Assembly: GCA_002717655.1 (NCBI GenBank)
Contig: PBAY01000014.1
Location: 62,001-126,000, forward strand
Length of the DNA: 64,000 nt
Reading direction: 5' to 3'
Source of the DNA: Phycisphaerae bacterium
GTDB taxonomy: Bacteria; Planctomycetota; Phycisphaerae; Phycisphaerales; SM1A02
A program made the translations under genes and the position numbers. The stretch's first letter is position 1. Each line of letters opens with the position of its first letter. Under the pieces are notes generated by a model that was given only the letters and a program-made list of their open reading frames with translations, was not told the origin of the DNA and did no database searches. Below are positions 34,596 to 43,774 of this stretch, one piece after another.

Positions 34596-36431
34596 TTACT
34601 CCACGGTCACGCTCTTGGCGAGATTTCGAGGCTTGTCCACATCATGACCACGGAGAACTGCTGCGTGATAAGCAAGCAGTTGCAGCGGTACAACCGTCAA
34701 CAACGGCTGCAGTGGCTCTGGAAGATCCGGGACATAGAAGACGTCTTCACAGATACGGCGGATGGACTCATCGCCTTCAGTCGCAACCGCAATCACATGA
34801 CCACCACGCGAACGTACTTCTTCGATGTTGGACAGAACCTTGTCATACTGACTGTTTCGAGTCGCAACCACTACCACAGGCATGCCCTTGTCAATCAGCG
34901 CGATGGGCCCATGCTTCATCTCCGCCGCAGGCATGCCCTCGGCATGAATGTATGAAATTTCCTTCAGCTTCAAGGCGCCTTCCATCGCCACGGGATAGTT
35001 GACTCCGCGGCCGAGGAACAACCAGTTCTCCCGTTGCACATACTTGGCGACGACTTCGGCAATATGACTTTCCTGCTGCAAGACCTTGCGCATCAGGTCC
35101 GGAACGGTATTGAGATGCTCAAGAATAGAAGACGCTTCGGTAGGCGAAAGGAAACGCCGACGGCCCAACCAGGCTGCCAACATCACCGCCGCGGCCACTT
35201 GACCTACAAAGGCCTTGGTCGAAGCCACGCCGATCTCCGGACCAACTCTCAGGTAGACGCCGGCATCGGACTCCCGAGTAATGGTTGAACCGACAACATT
35301 GACCAGACCGAGCGTCATCGCACCCTTCCGTGATGCTTCCCGCAAGGCGGCATGGGTATCAGCAGTCTCACCAGACTGACTGATGGCGACCACGACCGTG
35401 CCTTCCTCCATGATCGGATTTCGATATCTGAACTCACTGGCAAAGTCGGCTCGACTTGGAATCTTGGCAAGCTCTTCAACAAGATACGAACCGATCATTC
35501 CAGCATGCAACGCCGTGCCTTGACCAAGGAAGATCACTCGATGAGCACGACCCAACTCCCGCACGTATTCAGCCAGGCCACCCAGAACAACACGCCCTTC
35601 ATGTGGCGAGAGCCGACCCTTGAGACACTGTTCGATGGCCTGAGGCTGCTCGTAGATTTCCTTGAGCATGTAATGCGGGTAATCGCCCAGTTCGATCTGT
35701 TGAAGATCGACTTCAAGCTCTCGCATCTGAGGCGTCACCGTGACATTCTCAAGTGTCGACGTGCGGAAGTTGTCCTTGGTCAACCTTGCAATGGTGTCAT
35801 CTTCAAGCTCGATGGCGCGATTGGTATGCGCAACGATTGCACTGGCATCCGAGGCGACGATGTATTCATCGCTGCCGACTCCGATCATCAGAGGGGAACC
35901 CTTTCGGGCGACAACCAGAACCCCGGGTTCATTCGCACACACCACGGCTATCGCATAGGCGCCTGTGACTTCATTGAGCGCCTGCCGGACTGCTGATTCC
36001 AAATCACCCTGATAGAAGTGACCGACCAGATGAGCAAGGACCTCCGTGTCCGTATCTGACTGGAAGGTATGACCGTGATCAGAAAGATAGGTCCTCAGTG
36101 TGGTGTGATTTTCAATGATGCCGTTGTGCACCAAGGCAATGCCGTGACCCGTGTCAGGCTGATCTCCATGAGGGTGTGCATTGCGGTCACTGGGCTCACC
36201 ATGGGTCGCCCAGCGGGTGTGAGCAATCCCCAGACTGCCATTGAAGGAATCATCAGTTTCGATCTGCTCTTCCAGAACCCTTACGCGGCCCGCCGTCTTG
36301 GCCTGATGCAGCCCTCCATTCAGGACGGCAATCCCCGCCGAATCGTAGCCACGGTATTCCAGCCGCTTGAGGCCCTCCAGAAGAAGGTCTCGAGCGGGCT
36401 TTTCACCGATATATGCAACGATTCCACACAT
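34596..36431 (-). CDS. glmS: Glucosamine-6-phosphate synthase (isomerizing)
   Basis: A protein of 611 residues, the full length of GlmS. The glutaminase domain begins MCGIVAYIG with nucleophile Cys2 and covers about residues 1-225. Two SIS isomerase domains follow (SQSGETADTHAALR around 345-360; GRGVNYPVAMEGALKLKEISY around 475-495), ending with KPRNLAKSVTVE. It makes glucosamine-6-phosphate from fructose-6-phosphate and glutamine for the cell wall and LPS. It is cotranscribed with folP. There is no glmS ribozyme upstream; only 44 bases separate it from divergent rarA. Confidence 0.98.
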   Translation of the reverse strand: MCGIVAYIGEKPARDLLLEGLKRLEYRGYDSAGIAVLNGGLHQAKTAGRVRVLEEQIETDDSFNGSLGIAHTRWATHGEPSDRNAHPHGDQPDTGHGIALVHNGIIENHTTLRTYLSDHGHTFQSDTDTEVLAHLVGHFYQGDLESAVRQALNEVTGAYAIAVVCANEPGVLVVARKGSPLMIGVGSDEYIVASDASAIVAHTNRAIELEDDTIARLTKDNFRTSTLENVTVTPQMRELEVDLQQIELGDYPHYMLKEIYEQPQAIEQCLKGRLSPHEGRVVLGGLAEYVRELGRAHRVIFLGQGTALHAGMIGSYLVEELAKIPSRADFASEFRYRNPIMEEGTVVVAISQSGETADTHAALREASRKGAMTLGLVNVVGSTITRESDAGVYLRVGPEIGVASTKAFVGQVAAAVMLAAWLGRRRFLSPTEASSILEHLNTVPDLMRKVLQQESHIAEVVAKYVQRENWLFLGRGVNYPVAMEGALKLKEISYIHAEGMPAAEMKHGPIALIDKGMPVVVVATRNSQYDKVLSNIEEVRSRGGHVIAVATEGDESIRRICEDVFYVPDLPEPLQPLLTVVPLQLLAYHAAVLRGHDVDKPRNLAKSVTVE

Positions 36432-36475
36432 GGTTCAAGGTGAGTCTACCCCGGTGATCGGCGTAATATGCTCAT

Positions 36476-37783
36476 ATGGCTGAACTTTGGGCTCAAGAGC
36501 ATGCAGAACGCCTCGCCAAGGCCCGACCATTGGCAGATCGGATGCGACCCGCGTCTCTGGATGAGGTGGTTGGCCAGCAGCAGGTACTGGGTCCCGACAC
36601 CCTCCTGAGGCGGATGATTACGGCAGACCGGCTTGGCTCCATTCTTCTCTGGGGTCCACCGGGAACCGGAAAGACCACCATCGCCTCACTGGTTGCAGGT
36701 CATACGGGTCGGCATTTCGTCATGGCCAATGCCTCGATGGTCGGCGTACGTGAAATAAGAGATGTCATTGATGATTCAAGACGACGACTGGAAGAAGGTC
36801 GTCCTGGCACCATCCTGTTTCTCGATGAAATCCATCGCTTCGCGAGAAATCAGCAGGATGTCCTGCTGGGTGATGTTGAACGTGGAATCCTGACACTCAT
36901 AGGCGCCACGACTGAAAATCCCTGGTACTCGGTCAATGCCGCTCTGGCCAGTCGATCCACCGTCTTCCAACTTGAGTCACTTGCTGAATCCGACATCATT
37001 GAGATCCTTAAACGGGCCTTGATGGATGATGACCTGCTTCGATCACGTAAGCCCGTCGTCTCGGATGCGGCATTGGGTCTGTGGGCGAATCGGTGTGATG
37101 GCGATGCCCGACGTGCACTCAACGCACTTGAAATTGCCATACTTGGTGACGACAGAGAGCCTTCTCATGAGATTGGAGAAGCTGAAGCAGCTCAGTCAAT
37201 CCAAGCCAAGGCGCTTCGGTATGACCGTGCGGGAGATGCCCATTACGACCACATCAGTGCACTGATCAAATCCATCCGTGGCTCTGATCCTGATGCGGCC
37301 ATTCATTGGCTCGCAGTCATGTTGTCATCTGGAGAAGACCCAAGGTTCATCTGCCGCCGTCTGGCCATTCTGGCCTCCGAGGATGTCGGTCTTGCCTCCC
37401 CACAAGCGCTTCAGATGGCTGCTGCCGCCTGGACCATCACGGAACGCATCGGGATGCCGGAATGCCAACTGACGCTCTCTGAGCTCGTCCTGTATCTGGC
37501 GACCTGCCCCAAATCGGATTCTTCAGCTCAGGCAATCTGGACCGCCATGCAGGATGTCAGAGATTCACGAAGCCAACCGGTGCCTCCTGACCTGAAGAGC
37601 GGCCCGAACCCCACACATGATGCTCAGGCAAAGAACTACGTGAATCCGCACCGGGATGCTGAAGCGTCACAGGACCAGAACTACCTGACCTCTCCCCGAA
37701 GCTACTTCACACCGAGCACAAGTGGGTTTGAAGCAGAAGTGACCAGGCGGCTTGAACAAAGTGACCCACATGACACCCCGTGA
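36476..37783 (+). CDS. rarA: Replication-associated recombination protein A (AAA+ ATPase)
   Basis: A protein of 435 residues of the RarA/MgsA/WRNIP1 family, related to clamp loaders. Walker A is WGPPGTGKTTIAS (about 59-71), Walker B is TILFLDEIHRF, and sensor 1 is LIGATTENP. The MgsA C-terminal tetramerisation region (ALKYDR-like SIQAKALRYDRAGDAHYD) is present. It acts on stalled replication forks. The last 14 bases overlap the next gene. Confidence 0.96.
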   Translation: MAELWAQEHAERLAKARPLADRMRPASLDEVVGQQQVLGPDTLLRRMITADRLGSILLWGPPGTGKTTIASLVAGHTGRHFVMANASMVGVREIRDVIDDSRRRLEEGRPGTILFLDEIHRFARNQQDVLLGDVERGILTLIGATTENPWYSVNAALASRSTVFQLESLAESDIIEILKRALMDDDLLRSRKPVVSDAALGLWANRCDGDARRALNALEIAILGDDREPSHEIGEAEAAQSIQAKALRYDRAGDAHYDHISALIKSIRGSDPDAAIHWLAVMLSSGEDPRFICRRLAILASEDVGLASPQALQMAAAAWTITERIGMPECQLTLSELVLYLATCPKSDSSAQAIWTAMQDVRDSRSQPVPPDLKSGPNPTHDAQAKNYVNPHRDAEASQDQNYLTSPRSYFTPSTSGFEAEVTRRLEQSDPHDTP

Positions 37784-38336
37784 AGCCAAGATCAATCTTC
37801 GCGCTGAAATTGCCACGCGGCTCAAGAGCTGTACTCCAGCGGCCTTGGAGATGGGCTCAGCAGCCGTGTGTCGGAGACTGGAATCACTGAACTTGAACGG
37901 GCTCATCATGGCCTATCTGCCAATGCAGGACGAAGTTGATCTCAAGCCGTTCCTGCAGAACCGTCTTGGCATCGGAGTAGCCGTTCCAATCGTGGACTGG
38001 AATGCACGAACCATGCATGCGGCAAGGCTCAAGGGACTCGAGTCACCTCACATCGTGAAAGGCAGGCATGGTGTCTATTCACCCGCTGAGGATCATCCTG
38101 TGGAAGCGGAAGAGATTGATGCCATTCTGATTCCAGGTGTCGCCTTTGATCAACAAGGCCATCGACTTGGCCGAGGAGGCGGCTTCTACGATCGCTTCCT
38201 TGAACAGATCCCATCCCAGTGCCTCACCATTGGAATCGGATTCGAGGAACAACTCGTCGAGGCTGTTCCCATCGAAGAATGGGACAGACAACTCGACCTT
38301 GTGGTTGCACCACAAGGCATATTCAAGAAGTCGTGA
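37770..38336 (+). CDS. 5-formyltetrahydrofolate cyclo-ligase
   Basis: A protein of 188 residues from the ATG at 37770, which overlaps the rarA stop; an in-frame TTG at 37752 is possible. The motif YLPMQDEVDL, the segment DAILIPGVAFDQQGHRLGRGGGFYDRFL (phosphate/ATP binding) and the closing PIEEWDRQLDLVVAP are typical. The enzyme uses ATP to convert 5-formyl-THF to 5,10-methenyl-THF. Together with folP it forms a loose folate neighbourhood. Confidence 0.93.
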   Translation: MTPREAKINLRAEIATRLKSCTPAALEMGSAAVCRRLESLNLNGLIMAYLPMQDEVDLKPFLQNRLGIGVAVPIVDWNARTMHAARLKGLESPHIVKGRHGVYSPAEDHPVEAEEIDAILIPGVAFDQQGHRLGRGGGFYDRFLEQIPSQCLTIGIGFEEQLVEAVPIEEWDRQLDLVVAPQGIFKKS

Positions 38337-38346
38337 GAAGAAATCC

Positions 38347-38832
38347 TCAGGGTCTGACGTGGATGGTACTGACGCCCTCAGCGAGCGCTTCATACACCAC
38401 ATCGATCTCGCCATCACGAAGGCGAACACATCCCATCGAGGAATCTGTTCCGATTGAATCAGGCTCAATCGTTCCGTGAATACCGAAGCCCCGTTCACCC
38501 GCATTGACGGAATCAAGGCCCTGCAGGCCCATCCAGTATTCGCCAATGGGATTTTCCGGATCATCTGCTGGATAGAACTCACCCGTCCTGGGATTCGTCC
38601 ATGTCGGGTTCACCAACTTGCGTCCTCGTTGCACTTGGAACCTCCCGAGAGGAGTCGAGCCTTGTTCGCCCAACCCCACTACATACGACCGTACGAAGAC
38701 CCGCTGTGGGCCTTCGCCAAGATAAAGATCCATTCGATGCGTAGGCTTGTCAATCTCCGCGTGAAATGGCCCCTGGACGACCTTGATTGACTTACCCGCC
38801 TGAATGCTTTCCGGACGACTCAAGGCATTCAC
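38347..38832 (-). CDS. L,D-transpeptidase (YkuD) domain, downstream part of an interrupted LysM/YkuD gene
   Basis: A 161-residue frame opening at GTG 38832 with no signal peptide. Residues 1-20 complete the LysM domain of the preceding frame (VNALSRPESIQAGKSIKVV). The rest is a YkuD domain with catalytic His and Cys in FGIHGT and SSMGCVRL. Such enzymes cross-link peptidoglycan through 3-3 bonds. The frame is continuous with the upstream one across a single TGA (38833-38835). The gene is therefore most simply one protein of about 402 codons cut by a nonsense codon; restart at GTG would give an enzyme without export signal. Confidence 0.8.
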   Translation of the reverse strand: MNALSRPESIQAGKSIKVVQGPFHAEIDKPTHRMDLYLGEGPQRVFVRSYVVGLGEQGSTPLGRFQVQRGRKLVNPTWTNPRTGEFYPADDPENPIGEYWMGLQGLDSVNAGERGFGIHGTIEPDSIGTDSSMGCVRLRDGEIDVVYEALAEGVSTIHVRP

Positions 38833-39555
38833 TCACTGGAGCAGACGCCAATCGACCTGCAGCCCTTCACGACTGACAATCCTGGAAAGCGAGTCGCCTG
38901 GCTTCACCTCATACTCCCTCACCCAGGGATCCCCGGGATAGATGCGTGGAGAAAAGATGAGTTCGTCATTCACATGCCCAAGCAACATCCGAGCTTCTGC
39001 CGCCTGAGCCGAATCCAGCAACTGTGCATCCAGACCCTGAGTCAGCAACTCCCGTGCTTCAACCAGTCGACCTTCCTGAATCAGCGCCTGACCAAGCGAG
39101 AGAGGTCCATCGGTCTGATCAGTCGCAGTGACCGTGGACACTTCTTCCGTGACGACAGGAGGAGGCTCCTCGGCATTCGCCACTTCAACAATTGGATCAG
39201 GCTCCGGCAGCACTTCCGATTCGAAGACTGCAGTGGACTCTGCAGGCGGCTCTGGAGTCCAACGTGGTTCGGTTTCCTGTGCCGGCGGCGTATTGAATCC
39301 GGACGCCTGCTGGCGCCAGTCAGAGTCTTCCTCGATCGAGGAACTCATGGGATCGACCACGGTACGGTCCGAGGAAGCCTGCGTTTCATCCTGTTCCGCA
39401 ACAGATTCTTGATCCCAGTCAACCGCCAGCCACACACCCACGCCGACTGCAGCAGCCAGGGCCAGAAACATCACTGGCCCACGACGTCGGCGGCGTCGCC
39501 TGTAGACATAACGACCTCGAACTGGACTTGACTGCATCTGGCTTGGAAGTGCCAT
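38833..39555 (-). CDS. Membrane-anchored TPR/LysM protein, upstream part of the interrupted LysM/YkuD gene
   Basis: A 240-residue frame. A basic N-terminus (VYRRRRRRRG) precedes a membrane helix (about 28-47). A long acidic, Pro/Glu-rich linker follows (50-150). A TPR-like helical pair is at about 153-192 (LGQALIQEGRLVEARELL). A LysM start (YEVKPGDSLSRIV) is cut at VDWRLLQ by TGA. AGGAGT precedes the ATG. It probably anchors the YkuD enzyme in the periplasm. LysM domains bind peptidoglycan and are normally about 45 residues; only the first half is in this frame. Confidence 0.75.
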   Translation of the reverse strand: MALPSQMQSSPVRGRYVYRRRRRRRGPVMFLALAAAVGVGVWLAVDWDQESVAEQDETQASSDRTVVDPMSSSIEEDSDWRQQASGFNTPPAQETEPRWTPEPPAESTAVFESEVLPEPDPIVEVANAEEPPPVVTEEVSTVTATDQTDGPLSLGQALIQEGRLVEARELLTQGLDAQLLDSAQAAEARMLLGHVNDELIFSPRIYPGDPWVREYEVKPGDSLSRIVSREGLQVDWRLLQ

Positions 39556-39712
39556 GCTCTGACTCCTGCCTCTTTACCCACGAAGTCTATACCGAGTGAC
39601 GATTACGTGTTCATCGGCCACCGGACCTGTGGACCAACAGGGGGCAAGGTGCAAGGCAAAGACCCAACAAGGGCCTCCAACAGCTGGAACAGCTGCTTCA
39701 GGAAACTCCAGC

Positions 39713-41254
39713 CTAGAACATCAACTGCAACTGGCTGCGGATCAGGAACTGAGCTCCGTGGTTCTCTGGATCAGGTCGCCAGCCCGTCTGATCAACCACC
39801 ATGAACGTGGAGATTGGATCAATGGCGAAACCGAAGTCAGTGGTCCATTTCACGTCCTGACCATCGATGTAGTAATTGAATCCCACGGTTGCAATCGCGA
39901 CCCCCTGATCATCAATACCACCCGCTGAGGGCGGGTCGAGGTCCTGACGGAACGGGCCCCCCATCTCGTAGCGAGCATAGACCTCCCATTTGGGATCAAG
40001 ATACATGCTGCCCTGAACCACCATTCCCCAGTAGTCGATGCTCTGAATAGCGCCTCCCGGATGGAGCTGATGCTCATAGATGATCGAAGCAAAGGCTGAT
40101 GCCCCGCCGAAGTCCACGGACAGATCCGCCGTAACCCCGTAGAGCGTATTTCGGAAGTTTCGGGATGTTCGATCTCGCTCTTCGCTCTGACCATGACCGG
40201 CCACACCGATCATCATGCCGAACTCTTCATGAGTAGGACTTGTGAACTGCCTGAACTGTTCCCATTCACCCTGCAAGAGCCATTCAAGTCTGCCCGTTAC
40301 GGACCATTCCGTATCGGCCCGATAGGCTGCCCATGGCGGCACGACATTTTCCCCGAGACCACGAAGGCTGAACAATGCTGTTGAGCCATTCGTGTACGCC
40401 AACTGCCCACGTACTGGACCCATCGCAACATCAAGCTGGACACCCTGAGAACGACCCAGGCCGAATCGATAATCGATCAGTGATCGTTCAACGGCAAGCT
40501 GAAGACCTTCATAAACGAGAAACTCTCGGGTATAGGGCAGCTTGAAGATGCCGGCCTTGATGGCGATGTTGTCCGTGAGTCGGTGCCTTACCCAGGCTTC
40601 ATACAGACGTGACCCGAAGACCTGATCGTCAGCCGTGAAGTGGAAGGGGTCAGTCCGCCCAAATCCCATCTCAATGAAGAACTCGGTGTCATCGAAGACA
40701 TGACCACCGAGATTGATCCGCGTGGTGGTGTTCTCAAATCCGTATCGGGTTCCATCTTCGCCCAGGACCGAACCTTCACCACCATTGAGAATGTTGGCCA
40801 TGAATCGAACCTGCATCAAAGCCCCGACATTCAGACGAAAGCGCCCGTCGGCACTGGCGAGAAAGAAACCATCCGACCAGCCTGCCATGAGACCGCTGCC
40901 CATGAGACTGGAACGTGTGTCTGCATCCGCCAGAACATCCTGAACAAGTTCCTTGATCTCTTCGGCTCGTTGTTCCGTCAACCAATCACGGGTTGCATCC
41001 GCATGAAGAAAGTCGATCTCTTCACGCATCTGCTGGTTCTCGGACCTGATCTGCTCATTCTGAGCACGAACTTCCTCAAGCTGCTTGAGAATGTCATCCA
41101 TCTGTCGACTGGAAACATCCGACGCCGAAGACTGCTCAGAGACTTCCTGAGCGAAGCCTGTCGCGATACTCAGCAGCAATGGTGCCAGGAAGACGGTGGC
41201 GGCCGGCAAAGAGAAACGAGTGTGCTTGGTACGAAGCCAGAAAGGTCTTGGCAT
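39713..41254 (-). CDS. Outer-membrane porin, OprO/P-like, paralog 1
   Basis: A protein of 513 residues with a signal peptide (ends GFAQ). A coiled coil spans about residues 45-85 (KQLEEVRAQNEQIRSENQQM). The barrel domain runs from about 125 to the C-terminal Phe (LQLMF), the beta-barrel assembly signal. Alternating hydrophobic strands such as RFRLNVGALMQVRF and YARYEMGG support a 16-18-strand porin related to phosphate-selective porins. It shares the junction block DWLTEQRAEEIKELVQDVLA with the neighbour at 41474, so the two are paralogs by local duplication or common ancestry. Confidence 0.8.
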   Translation of the reverse strand: MPRPFWLRTKHTRFSLPAATVFLAPLLLSIATGFAQEVSEQSSASDVSSRQMDDILKQLEEVRAQNEQIRSENQQMREEIDFLHADATRDWLTEQRAEEIKELVQDVLADADTRSSLMGSGLMAGWSDGFFLASADGRFRLNVGALMQVRFMANILNGGEGSVLGEDGTRYGFENTTTRINLGGHVFDDTEFFIEMGFGRTDPFHFTADDQVFGSRLYEAWVRHRLTDNIAIKAGIFKLPYTREFLVYEGLQLAVERSLIDYRFGLGRSQGVQLDVAMGPVRGQLAYTNGSTALFSLRGLGENVVPPWAAYRADTEWSVTGRLEWLLQGEWEQFRQFTSPTHEEFGMMIGVAGHGQSEERDRTSRNFRNTLYGVTADLSVDFGGASAFASIIYEHQLHPGGAIQSIDYWGMVVQGSMYLDPKWEVYARYEMGGPFRQDLDPPSAGGIDDQGVAIATVGFNYYIDGQDVKWTTDFGFAIDPISTFMVVDQTGWRPDPENHGAQFLIRSQLQLMF

Positions 41255-41407
41255 CCGGTGTACTCCGAAGAGGGGGAATCAGTGATGTGCAGTGTATCGC
41301 CCCACCCTCATGTGGGCATTGGAGGCCAGCTGAACGATACCGGTATGAGGATTCTGCGGATCCCGATCATCTCCCTTCGCCTGAAGAAGGCTGCTCAAAA
41401 ATAGACA

Positions 41408-41433
41408 CCGGCCGACCCAGAAGGGTCGGCCGG
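41408..41433 (-). terminator. Terminator after porin paralog 2
   Basis: CCGGCCGACCC, a 4-base loop, then GGGTCGGCCGG form a perfect 11-bp stem 40 bases past the stop of the porin gene at 41474 (minus strand). It separates the two porin genes. Confidence 0.8.
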
Positions 41434-41473
41434 CGCGAACATCGAGAGATGTAACTGGTTTCTGAGCGTTAAC

Positions 41474-42985
41474 TCAGAACATCAGCTGGAGCTGCGTACG
41501 CAGCATCCACTCGCCACCATTGTTGCCGGAAGGCAGCCAGTTGGTGTAGCCGTAGCCGGAACCGAGGGCGACGACCTGATCGAAGGACCAGCTCCAGTCG
41601 ACACTCAGCTTGGCGTTGTTGCCAGCGAGGTAGTAGTTGGCACCGATGGTGAGCATGTTGAGGTCAGCGCTCTGGCCAAAGAGGTTGCCATATCCAGGAT
41701 CGAGCCACTGGTAGCGGCCGTAGAGCTGGACATCGTCATTGAGGTACATACCGCCACCGATTTCGAATCCCCAAGGATTGCTGTTGGTGGAAGCGGAGCT
41801 GTCACCGTAGGTGATTGAACCCATGAGGTCCCAGCCACCCATCTGGAGGGACAGATCACCAGTGATCTGCCAATCGCTGCGGTTGCTGAATGGGAAGACG
41901 TTCTCATCGCTGTCGAGGTAAGCAGCACCGACACCGAGGAGCAGACCCATTTCTTCACCTGGGGTGGAGCTGATCTGATTGAACTGATCCCAAGTACCAG
42001 CCATCAGCAATTCTGCACGACCGGAGAAAGCCCAGTTGGCAGCATTGGTGAAGTAAGCGGAGTTGGCACCATTGCCAAAGTCCTGACCAGCGTTGGAGTA
42101 CATGACATTCATGCGGAAGTTGTCGTTGGCATACTTCACCTTGATACCGTTGGTAACGTTGGTGGTGCCCCAGAAGTAGGTGTAGAGCGAACGCTCGATC
42201 GCCTGCTGATACTCAGCATTGACGATGAAGCCACGCATGACGTCGTACTTCTGACGACCGATTTCGATGTCCATGCCGGTACCCATGGCGTCACGGATGC
42301 CGCCGTAGGCCCATTCAAGGACGTTGTCTGAGATACCCGTGTTCGGGGTAGCTGCTGCAACAAGGCCAGCACCCAGGCCAGCTGCGGCGTACTGAGCTGC
42401 TGTGTCATTGGTCGTGTTGTATGGGGACCAATCAAGACGCATGTTGAAGTAGTAGTCGCCAGCAATGTCACCGGAGAGGTTGATTGCAGCACGGGTGGTC
42501 TCAAAGCCGTTGTTGGTCTGGTTGCCATAGTTGGGTGGCAGACTTCCGTTAGGACCAGCGACCCAGGTACCGTTCGCGATAGCGTCAGCAAGAGCTGCAC
42601 CATTCAGCGGGGTGTTAGGGGTCTTGTCGTGGGAAAGGACCCAGCGATTCTGGAGGAGTCCGTTGATTCGGAGCTTCCACTTGCCGTCTGAGCTGGAAAT
42701 GACAAAGCCATTGTCATAACCGGCAGACATGCCGGAGCCCTGAAGGCTTGCACGGGTGTCCGCGTCAGCCAGGACGTCCTGAACGATCTCGCGGATCTCT
42801 TCGGAACGTTGTTCAGTAAGCCAGTCAGCGTCCTGCTGTGAGGACAGTTCTGCAATCTTGGCCTCGGCTGCTGCCAGGCGAGCTTGCATGTCGTTGCTGC
42901 TGGATGGGGTAGCACCAAATGCTGCGCCCGTCAGAATGATTGCGGTTGCTCCACTAAGGAGACTTACCTTCGTCGTCAGACTCAT
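41474..42985 (-). CDS. Outer-membrane porin, OprO/P-like, paralog 2
   Basis: A protein of 503 residues with a signal peptide (ends AAFGA). A short coiled segment (about 32-50) is followed by the same block DWLTEQRSEEIREIVQDVLA as the neighbouring porin. A beta barrel reaches the C-terminal Phe (LRTQLQLMF). Strand segments such as GKWKLRINGLLQNRWV and DVQLYGRYQWL fit the family. AGGAG lies 9 bases before the ATG. A long untranslated region precedes it and its own terminator follows, as expected for an abundant porin (inference). Confidence 0.82.
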   Translation of the reverse strand: MSLTTKVSLLSGATAIILTGAAFGATPSSSNDMQARLAAAEAKIAELSSQQDADWLTEQRSEEIREIVQDVLADADTRASLQGSGMSAGYDNGFVISSSDGKWKLRINGLLQNRWVLSHDKTPNTPLNGAALADAIANGTWVAGPNGSLPPNYGNQTNNGFETTRAAINLSGDIAGDYYFNMRLDWSPYNTTNDTAAQYAAAGLGAGLVAAATPNTGISDNVLEWAYGGIRDAMGTGMDIEIGRQKYDVMRGFIVNAEYQQAIERSLYTYFWGTTNVTNGIKVKYANDNFRMNVMYSNAGQDFGNGANSAYFTNAANWAFSGRAELLMAGTWDQFNQISSTPGEEMGLLLGVGAAYLDSDENVFPFSNRSDWQITGDLSLQMGGWDLMGSITYGDSSASTNSNPWGFEIGGGMYLNDDVQLYGRYQWLDPGYGNLFGQSADLNMLTIGANYYLAGNNAKLSVDWSWSFDQVVALGSGYGYTNWLPSGNNGGEWMLRTQLQLMF

Positions 42986-43147
42986 CTGTCGACACTCCTA
43001 ATCTCTCGAACGCGTTGGCCGACTCCCAGCCGTCTGCGCTCTCTCTGTTCGTGCCTCACTTGCGACAATCCGGACCAACACGGCCCGGCACAAGTGGGAT
43101 CTTCGCCTATCGGCCAACCTAGGCCGATTTGTTGAAGGCGAGATCAT
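42986..43147 (-). promoter_or_regulatory. Candidate porin promoter and leader with hairpin
   Basis: On the minus strand TATGAT (43142-43147, near the consensus -10) lies about 155 bases before the porin start. No good -35 is visible. Between them is a perfect 7-bp hairpin ATCGGCC, 6-base loop, GGCCGAT at 43109-43128. A long structured leader could stabilise the mRNA or carry small-RNA control of the porin, as in other bacteria. This is inference. Confidence 0.35.
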
Positions 43148-43760
43148 ACCGAGTTGGAGCCGTACTGCTACTCCAGTGGGCCGAAAGAGGCGATTTCTTG
43201 GGGCATTCACAGGGTCCGAAAACCTAAAAACCCTCATAAATGCCCGCTGAAGGCCGCTTTTCAGGGATTTGGCAGGAAAAGTTTATCTGGATTTGATGTC
43301 AACTAATCCACCCCCCTCTTCTAGAGGCTTTCCAAGGGGTCGTGCCCCGAAATTGACCCCTTCAGAGGGGGTCAACTTTCTGGGCATTTCTTTTGTTCAG
43401 AACCAGTTTTTTCCTCGATCGAGCGATCAAATTCGAAATTCACACGCAAGATCCTTGGCCGCACAAGAGCCCGCAGCCAGATCATGCTTGATCGGGCACT
43501 AGCCTCGTCGCATGGTCCAGGACCATCTGCCAAAGTCCAGCTGGGCTCGCCATCGGGTCCAACGTGCCATGTTTCGGCCTTTGGATGGCCCAAATGCGGT
43601 TTCACGCCTCCAGTGCCAATAACTCGAACCCAGTCGACCCCGTTGGCCAATCGCGATGACAAACAGGCCAAGCAGACCCTTGGACAATCCAATCAAGCGA
43701 CAAAGTGGCCCTTGCATTCCTGTTTGCTCCTCTGCTGGCAGCGATTCGTGGCGGCTCTTC
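43148..43760. other. Intergenic stretch with no supported gene
   Basis: I see no convincing coding region. Overlapping frames on both strands (for example 43372-43692 minus, 43484-43828 plus) lack ribosome sites and recognisable domains. A hairpin (TTGACCCC, 7-base loop, GGGGTCAA) at 43353-43375 is the only clear element, possibly a terminator or operator. Confidence 0.45.
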
Positions 43761-43774
43761 TATATATAAGGTTC

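Noticed and set aside
36432-36475. glmS ribozyme
   Set aside because: Only 44 bases separate glmS from the divergent rarA, too little for the ribozyme, and no core was seen.
38833-38835. Selenocysteine or stop reassignment at the in-frame TGA
   Set aside because: Many other genes in the window end with TGA, and the position is inside a LysM domain where no catalytic Sec is expected. No SECIS-like stem was evident.
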